From CAZYTO01 sp964650405 (GTDB taxonomy: Bacteria > Acidobacteriota > Thermoanaerobaculia > Gp7-AA8), in assembly GCA_964650405.1 (NCBI GenBank), contig CAZYTO010000232.1, positions 1-9,406 on the forward strand: 9,406 nucleotides of DNA, given 5' to 3'. The position numbers were made by a program, and so were the translations under genes. Within the stretch, counting starts at the first letter, position 1; each line of letters opens with the position of its first letter. Under the pieces are notes generated by a model, which searched no databases, was not told the origin of the DNA, and was given only the letters and a program-made list of their open reading frames with translations. Positions 7,147 to 9,406 of this stretch are shown piece after piece.

Positions 7147-7416
7147 TCACGCCTTTTTCACGAGCCTCCGGGCGAAATACACCGCACCGCTCACCCCGAC
7201 CAGGGCCGCGAATACCACCAGCACCGTCGCGCCGGTCGAGAAGAGATTCGGGTAGCGGACCCGGTTGAGGATCAGGACGCCGGTCACGATGAGGTAGAGG
7301 GCGATCCGGACGGCGTAGAGGATGGGCGCCGGGCGCCGGGAGCGCAGGGTGTCGCTCCAGAGGATCCACAGCATCACCGTCAGGGCGGCGATGGCCATTC
7401 CGGCGGGAGGAATCAT
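7147..7416 (-). CDS. Small three-helix membrane protein of unknown function
   Basis: The 89-residue product has three hydrophobic segments, about residues 6-20, 33-50 and 62-82, and a basic C-terminal end (RRLVKK) that probably faces the cytoplasm. The family is not recognised. Its ATG at 7416 overlaps the TGA stop of the upstream ArsC/Spx-like gene as ATGA, so it is almost certainly translated from the same mRNA as that selenoprotein candidate. It is the last gene of the four-gene cluster. An internal ATG at residue 7 is an alternative start, but the overlap favours the first. Confidence 0.75.
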   Translation of the reverse strand: MIPPAGMAIAALTVMLWILWSDTLRSRRPAPILYAVRIALYLIVTGVLILNRVRYPNLFSTGATVLVVFAALVGVSGAVYFARRLVKKA

Positions 7417-7769
7417 CGCCCCGCCAGCGCGTCGAGCGCCTCTGTGTCAAAACCGAAAACAGCGCGCTTTCCGTCGCGGAGGACCAGCGGCCGCTTCATC
7501 AGGTTCGGCTCTTCCAGCATCAGGTCGATGGCCTGCTTCTTCGTCATCTTCGTCACATCCAGCCCGCGCTCCTTGTAGGCCGGGCTGCGGGTATTCACGA
7601 AATCCTCGAGGTGCGCTGCGTCGATGAGGCGCTCCAGCAGCTCGCGCGGCGGGCGCTCCCTGGCCAGATCGTGCCGGTTCAATTCGATGCCCTGACCTTC
7701 CAGGTGGGCGACGGCCTTGCGGCAGCTCGTTCAACTGGGTTTGAGCCACATCTCCAACGCCTTGGGCAT
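7413..7769 (-). CDS. ArsC/Spx-family thioredoxin-fold protein, probable selenoprotein with in-frame UGA (Sec13)
   Basis: The 118-codon gene reads MPKALEMWLKPS, UGA, TSCRKAVAHLEGQ and onward. Family hallmarks follow: FVNTRSPAYKE (57-67), TKKQAIDLMLEEPNLMKRP with R93 and the cis-proline P94, then VFGFD. Spx and ArsC-like proteins have a CxxC or single redox Cys just after the first strand (for example CTSCRKA); the UGA (7731-7733) is exactly at the first cysteine, giving U13-T-S-C16. A strong AAGGAG lies 6 bases before ATG 7769. An initiator downstream of the UGA (TTG 7682) would delete the active site. A hairpin 22-42 nt after the UGA fits the bacterial SECIS pattern. Length matches the family (about 115-120). 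It lies 14 nt after a [2Fe-2S] protein gene. Arsenate reduction or another thiol/selenol redox role is possible; a nonsense mutation or sequencing error is the alternative. Confidence 0.78.
7689..7709 (-). promoter_or_regulatory. Candidate bacterial SECIS hairpin
   Basis: Counting from the base after UGA, nt 22-25 (GCCC) pair with nt 39-42 (GGGC) and nt 26-29 (ACCU) pair with nt 33-36 (AGGU). A CA bulge lies on the 3' side, and the GGA loop is at nt 30-32. Published bacterial SECIS rules ask for a short stem, a small loop with a G in its first two positions, and a loop 16-37 nt after the UGA; all are met. SelB binding is inferred. Confidence 0.5.
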
Positions 7770-7775
7770 CCCTCT

Positions 7776-7781
7776 CTCCTT
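7776..7781 (-). promoter_or_regulatory. Strong Shine-Dalgarno of the ArsC/Spx-like gene
   Basis: The minus strand reads AAGGAG, then AGAGGG, then ATG at 7769. The site lies in the 14-nt gap after the stop of the BFD-like gene. It is the clearest ribosome-binding site in the window and decides the start upstream of the in-frame UGA. Confidence 0.75.
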
Positions 7782-7783
7782 CG

Positions 7784-8104
7784 TCACTTCTTGCGAACCC
7801 ACCATGCGTCCGGCGCCGCGGCAGCAGCGACCGCCGCCGGTTTCGGCTGCGGCACGGCCGCCTTCGGGGCCAGCTCGGCCAGCATCTGTTCGATGTCGGG
7901 CGTGCAGCTCCCGCCGCAGTAACCGGTCGTGGCCGTGGTGCGGGCGGCAATCTGGCTCACGGTCAGGGCGCCATCGCGGATGGCCCGCTCCAGCGTGCGG
8001 TACTTGATGTTGTTGCAGCGGCAGACGGTCTTCAGACCGCGGATCGCCGGGTGCAGATCTCTGCTCAGATCGCTGCTGTCGCTCATTCCGGGGCAGGCTA
8101 ACAC
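7784..8104 (-). CDS. BFD-like [2Fe-2S]-binding protein (bacterioferritin-associated ferredoxin type)
   Basis: The 106-residue product has the BFD helical [2Fe-2S] pattern: TVCRCNN (C28, C30), RTLERAIRDGALTVSQIAARTTAT, then GYCGGSCTPDIEQML (C63, C67). In most BFD domains the second pair is CxxC; here it is CGGSC, with three residues between. A short Ala/Pro-rich tail ends in WWVRKK. BFD proteins carry an iron-sulfur cluster and act in iron release or as electron-transfer modules. GTG 8104 is taken as start because an AGGAG sits 9 nt upstream, inside the end of the preceding gene; ATG 8086 is an alternative but lacks such a site. It lies 6 nt after one gene and 14 nt before the ArsC/Spx selenoprotein candidate, so a shared redox function is plausible but unproven. 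Confidence 0.85.
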   Translation of the reverse strand: MLACPGMSDSSDLSRDLHPAIRGLKTVCRCNNIKYRTLERAIRDGALTVSQIAARTTATTGYCGGSCTPDIEQMLAELAPKAAVPQPKPAAVAAAAAPDAWWVRKK

Positions 8105-8110
8105 ACGCTC

Positions 8111-8488
8111 CTACTCCTGAAATCCCCAGCAGTGGCAACCGTCGAAACGGCAGCGCCGCTGCGCCTTATGCCGCCTCCCCTTGTGCCCGCAGGCGGAGCA
8201 GACCTCCTCCACCGCGCTCCGCACGCAGCCGCAGATCCGCAGCGGCTCGTTCTGATGCGGATACTTGTCGCAGGCATAGAGCGTGGGATGCTCCTCCGTC
8301 CCATGCTTGCAGCGCCCGCAAGCCACGATGGCCGGAGCCGTGGCCGGAGGCCGGGCCACGTTCGGCCGCGGCCGCGAGGGCGAGAGCGGCGCCGCCGAGC
8401 GCGGCAATCGCAGGGGCGGCAAGGTCCGCGAGAGCGAGAACGCCGACACGGAGGCCGGACGTCCCACCTGCGGCTTTCTGGGAGGCAT
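8111..8488 (-). CDS. Small Cys/His-rich protein with duplicated metal-binding module
   Basis: The 125-residue product has a basic, Pro/Arg-rich N-terminal half (1-52) without a recognised domain. Two modules of the same design follow: C57xxC60xH62 x4 H67 x5 C73 x12 C86xC88, and C97xxC100xH102 x4 H107 x5 C113 x4 C118xC120. The identical spacing up to the fifth ligand indicates internal duplication. Each module could hold one or more zinc ions; the metal is inferred. The function is not recognised, though small proteins ending in CxCxxF occur widely as unnamed zinc-binding families. It is the first gene of the redox cluster, its end supplies the Shine-Dalgarno of the BFD gene, and its start is divergent from the tRNA-Ala gene. 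ATG 8488 has no Shine-Dalgarno. The Pro/Arg-rich half could partly be untranslated, with a later start. Confidence 0.72.
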   Translation of the reverse strand: MPPRKPQVGRPASVSAFSLSRTLPPLRLPRSAAPLSPSRPRPNVARPPATAPAIVACGRCKHGTEEHPTLYACDKYPHQNEPLRICGCVRSAVEEVCSACGHKGRRHKAQRRCRFDGCHCWGFQE

Positions 8489-8493
8489 GCCGA

Positions 8494-8499
8494 ATCGTA
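8494..8499 (-). promoter_or_regulatory. Possible -10 box before the redox cluster
   Basis: The minus strand reads TACGAT (4 of 6 to consensus) 5 bases before ATG 8488. If used it would give an almost leaderless mRNA for the four-gene cluster. There is no clear -35 box. Confidence 0.2.
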
Positions 8500-8505
8500 C
8501 CCGAT

Positions 8506-8535
8506 TTGCGCCGCAGCCGAGTCCCCCGCTAGAAT
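8506..8535 (+). promoter_or_regulatory. Possible promoter of the tRNA-Ala gene
   Basis: TTGCGC (8506-8511) and TAGAAT (8530-8535) are separated by 18 bases and face the tRNA, which begins 68 bases downstream. The -10 box matches consensus at 5 of 6 positions; the -35 box is weak. Confidence 0.35.
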
Positions 8536-8603
8536 GCGCGCCGCACGGAATTTCAACGCCCGCATCGCGTTAGGGTCCGTTGCCGCAACACCCGGAGAAA
8601 CAA

Positions 8604-8679
8604 GGGGCCGTAGCTCAGCTGGGAGAGCGCCTGAATGGCATTCAGGAGGTCGTGAGTTCGATCCTCATCGGCTCCACCA
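8604..8679 (+). tRNA. tRNA-Ala, anticodon GGC
   Basis: A complete 76-nt cloverleaf. The acceptor stem is GGGGCCG against CGGCTCC with the G3:U70 wobble that is the alanine identity element. The D-arm holds GCTC..GAGC, the anticodon stem is CCTGA/TCAGG around loop ATGGCAT (anticodon GGC), the T-arm holds GTTCGATCC, and the 3' CCA is encoded. It decodes GCC and GCU. A T6 run follows at 8683-8688. Confidence 0.97.
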
Positions 8680-8697
8680 ATCTTTTTTCGATCACTT

Positions 8698-8720
8698 AGA
8701 GCCCGCCGCAAGGCGGCTCT
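8698..8720 (+). terminator. Hairpin downstream of tRNA-Ala, possible terminator
   Basis: AGAGCC pairs with GGCTCT and GCC with GGC around a GCAA tetraloop, with one bulged C. Only a weak T-rich tail (TTGGCGTTT) follows. The T6 run lies upstream, just after the tRNA, so this may be a backup terminator. Confidence 0.45.
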
Positions 8721-8758
8721 TGGCGTTTCTGGGGTGGTTTGACAGCCAAGCGAATGCT

Positions 8759-8867
8759 CGCGGAGCGATCTGGAGTGCGGAGGCCATGCCGCCGCTCTGC
8801 GAGTCTTCGCGACAGTCCTCCGAGCTCAGAGCGGCGGCATGGCCTCAGCACTCCAGATCGCTCCGCG
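8759..8867. repeat. 41-bp near-perfect inverted repeat with 27-bp centre
   Basis: The arms 8759-8799 and 8827-8867 are reverse complements with one mismatch. Each contains GATCTGGAGTGC and the CCATGCCGCCGCTCTG core. The element gives mirror-image spurious ORFs on both strands. It may be a MITE, a REP-type palindrome or a transcriptional terminator. It lies shortly after the tRNA gene. Confidence 0.9.
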
Positions 8868-9002
8868 AAGGCGCGCTCCATGGAGCGACCATGCTTGTTT
8901 CGGCTACGCCGAGGTAGGGAAACGCACTCCTCCCGACTCACCCTAAGGGAGCGAGTTCTCCGCAACGAGCACAGTCGACGTGGGATCCGGAGAGGATCAG
9001 CG
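8868..9002. other. Gene-free stretch with short palindromes
   Basis: It contains the perfect 12-bp palindrome GCTCCATGGAGC (8875-8886) and a TCGGC-TAC-GCCGA hairpin (8900-8912). No gene is supported. The last bases carry GAGAGG, which could serve as the ribosome-binding site for the frame starting at 9003. Confidence 0.55.
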
Positions 9003-9390
9003 ATGGATGACGCATTTGCGGTATTGGAAGGCGAGCTGAAACGCCTGCGTGAAGGCGCGTTTGAAGCCTGGAAAACGTACATGTCCTGGTATACGTGGTT
9101 CTTTGGGAGCTAATCTGATTGTGCTCGGTTGGATTCTAGCGAAACCGTTGGAAACGCCTCAGCCGCGCAATGTGCGCGTGCTCGCTGCGGTCTGGATCGT
9201 ATTCAACATTGCCGGCATCGGATCAACGCTTCGGCTGCGCTCATTTTGCGCCGGGATAGCGCAGCGTGCCGACGAAGTGTGTCAGAAAATGACGGATCGT
9301 CTGAAGTCGCTAAACTTAGAGACAAGCGCGACATCTGGTTTTGCTGGCCACCTTAGTACTCCATTCGGTAAGTTTGGTCACGGGGAGTAA
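9003..9390 (+). pseudogene. Small membrane protein gene split by a one-base frameshift
   Basis: ATG 9003 (GAGAGG 7 bases upstream) starts a frame of 36 residues, MDDAFAVLEGELKRLREGAF and on, ending at 9111-9113. Another frame, open from before 9049, continues with GANLIVLGWILAKPLETP to the stop at 9388-9390. Joining them at the TTTGGG run near 9101-9106 by dropping one base gives a coherent 128-residue protein: an amphipathic N-terminal helix, a hydrophobic segment at about 28-45, a second at about 57-75 (RVLAAVWIVFNIAG) and a polar C-terminal half with a possible coiled coil. The family is not recognised. Base composition is less GC-rich than the genes to the left. A real inactivating indel, a homopolymer sequencing error, or (less likely) a programmed +1 shift could explain it. 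Confidence 0.55.
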
Positions 9391-9406
9391 GCTGTAAGCA
9401 GAGGTG

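Noticed and set aside
7413..7682. 89-residue version of the ArsC/Spx-like protein starting at TTG 7682
   Set aside because: It lacks the first strand and active-site motif, has no Shine-Dalgarno, and begins inside conserved family sequence; the 118-codon UGA-containing frame is preferred.
8739..9113. 124-residue plus-strand ORF across the 41-bp inverted repeat, and its mirror on the minus strand (8696-9082)
   Set aside because: The palindrome produces similar peptides on both strands; only the part from ATG 9003 looks like real coding.

Overview
The window looks like chromosomal DNA from a GC-rich, Gram-negative-type bacterium. An Acidobacteriota-like lineage (Thermoanaerobaculia or Vicinamibacteria type) fits best, because of the tandem QWY/YWVRVTN Ig-like repeats on a secreted metalloprotease, the GC-rich coding and the intergenic heptad repeats. 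That taxonomic guess is inference only. Almost all protein genes lie on the minus strand, so they are read from high to low coordinates. The long plus-strand open frames opposite them are GC-driven shadows.

Left block (6634 down to 1, minus strand): a family 2 glycosyltransferase (DPM/DPG-synthase-like) overlaps by ATGA a secreted metzincin-type metalloprotease with four Ig-like repeats. This is followed by a large YfhO-like polytopic membrane protein of probable GT-C type, and then an M20-family zinc peptidase/deacylase that runs off the left edge. The GT2 plus YfhO pair recalls the CsbB/YfhO lipid-linked sugar transfer systems, with the protease gene lying between them.

The intergenic regions beside this block (3423-3557 and 6655-6888) hold composite arrays of 7-bp and 8-bp units. 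One copy is a large inverted repeat and the other a direct duplication. These arrays are open in several frames and falsely lengthen the N-termini of neighbouring ORFs. Beside them (6904-7049) is a 146-bp element bounded by 14-bp perfect inverted repeats.

Middle block (8488 down to 7147, minus strand): a tight four-gene cluster of redox or metal character. It encodes a Cys/His-rich protein with a duplicated metal-binding module, a BFD-like [2Fe-2S] protein, an ArsC/Spx-family thioredoxin-fold protein, and a small three-helix membrane protein. The ArsC/Spx gene carries an in-frame UGA exactly at the first cysteine of its CxxC motif (UTSC). It has a strong Shine-Dalgarno only at the start upstream of the UGA, and a hairpin downstream that fits the bacterial SECIS pattern. 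It is best read as a selenoprotein that a standard annotation would truncate, and it is the most interesting item in the window.

Right block (plus strand): tRNA-Ala(GGC) at 8604-8679, a hairpin, a 41-bp near-perfect inverted repeat, and a small membrane-protein gene that appears split by a one-base frameshift. This looks like accessory DNA next to a tRNA.
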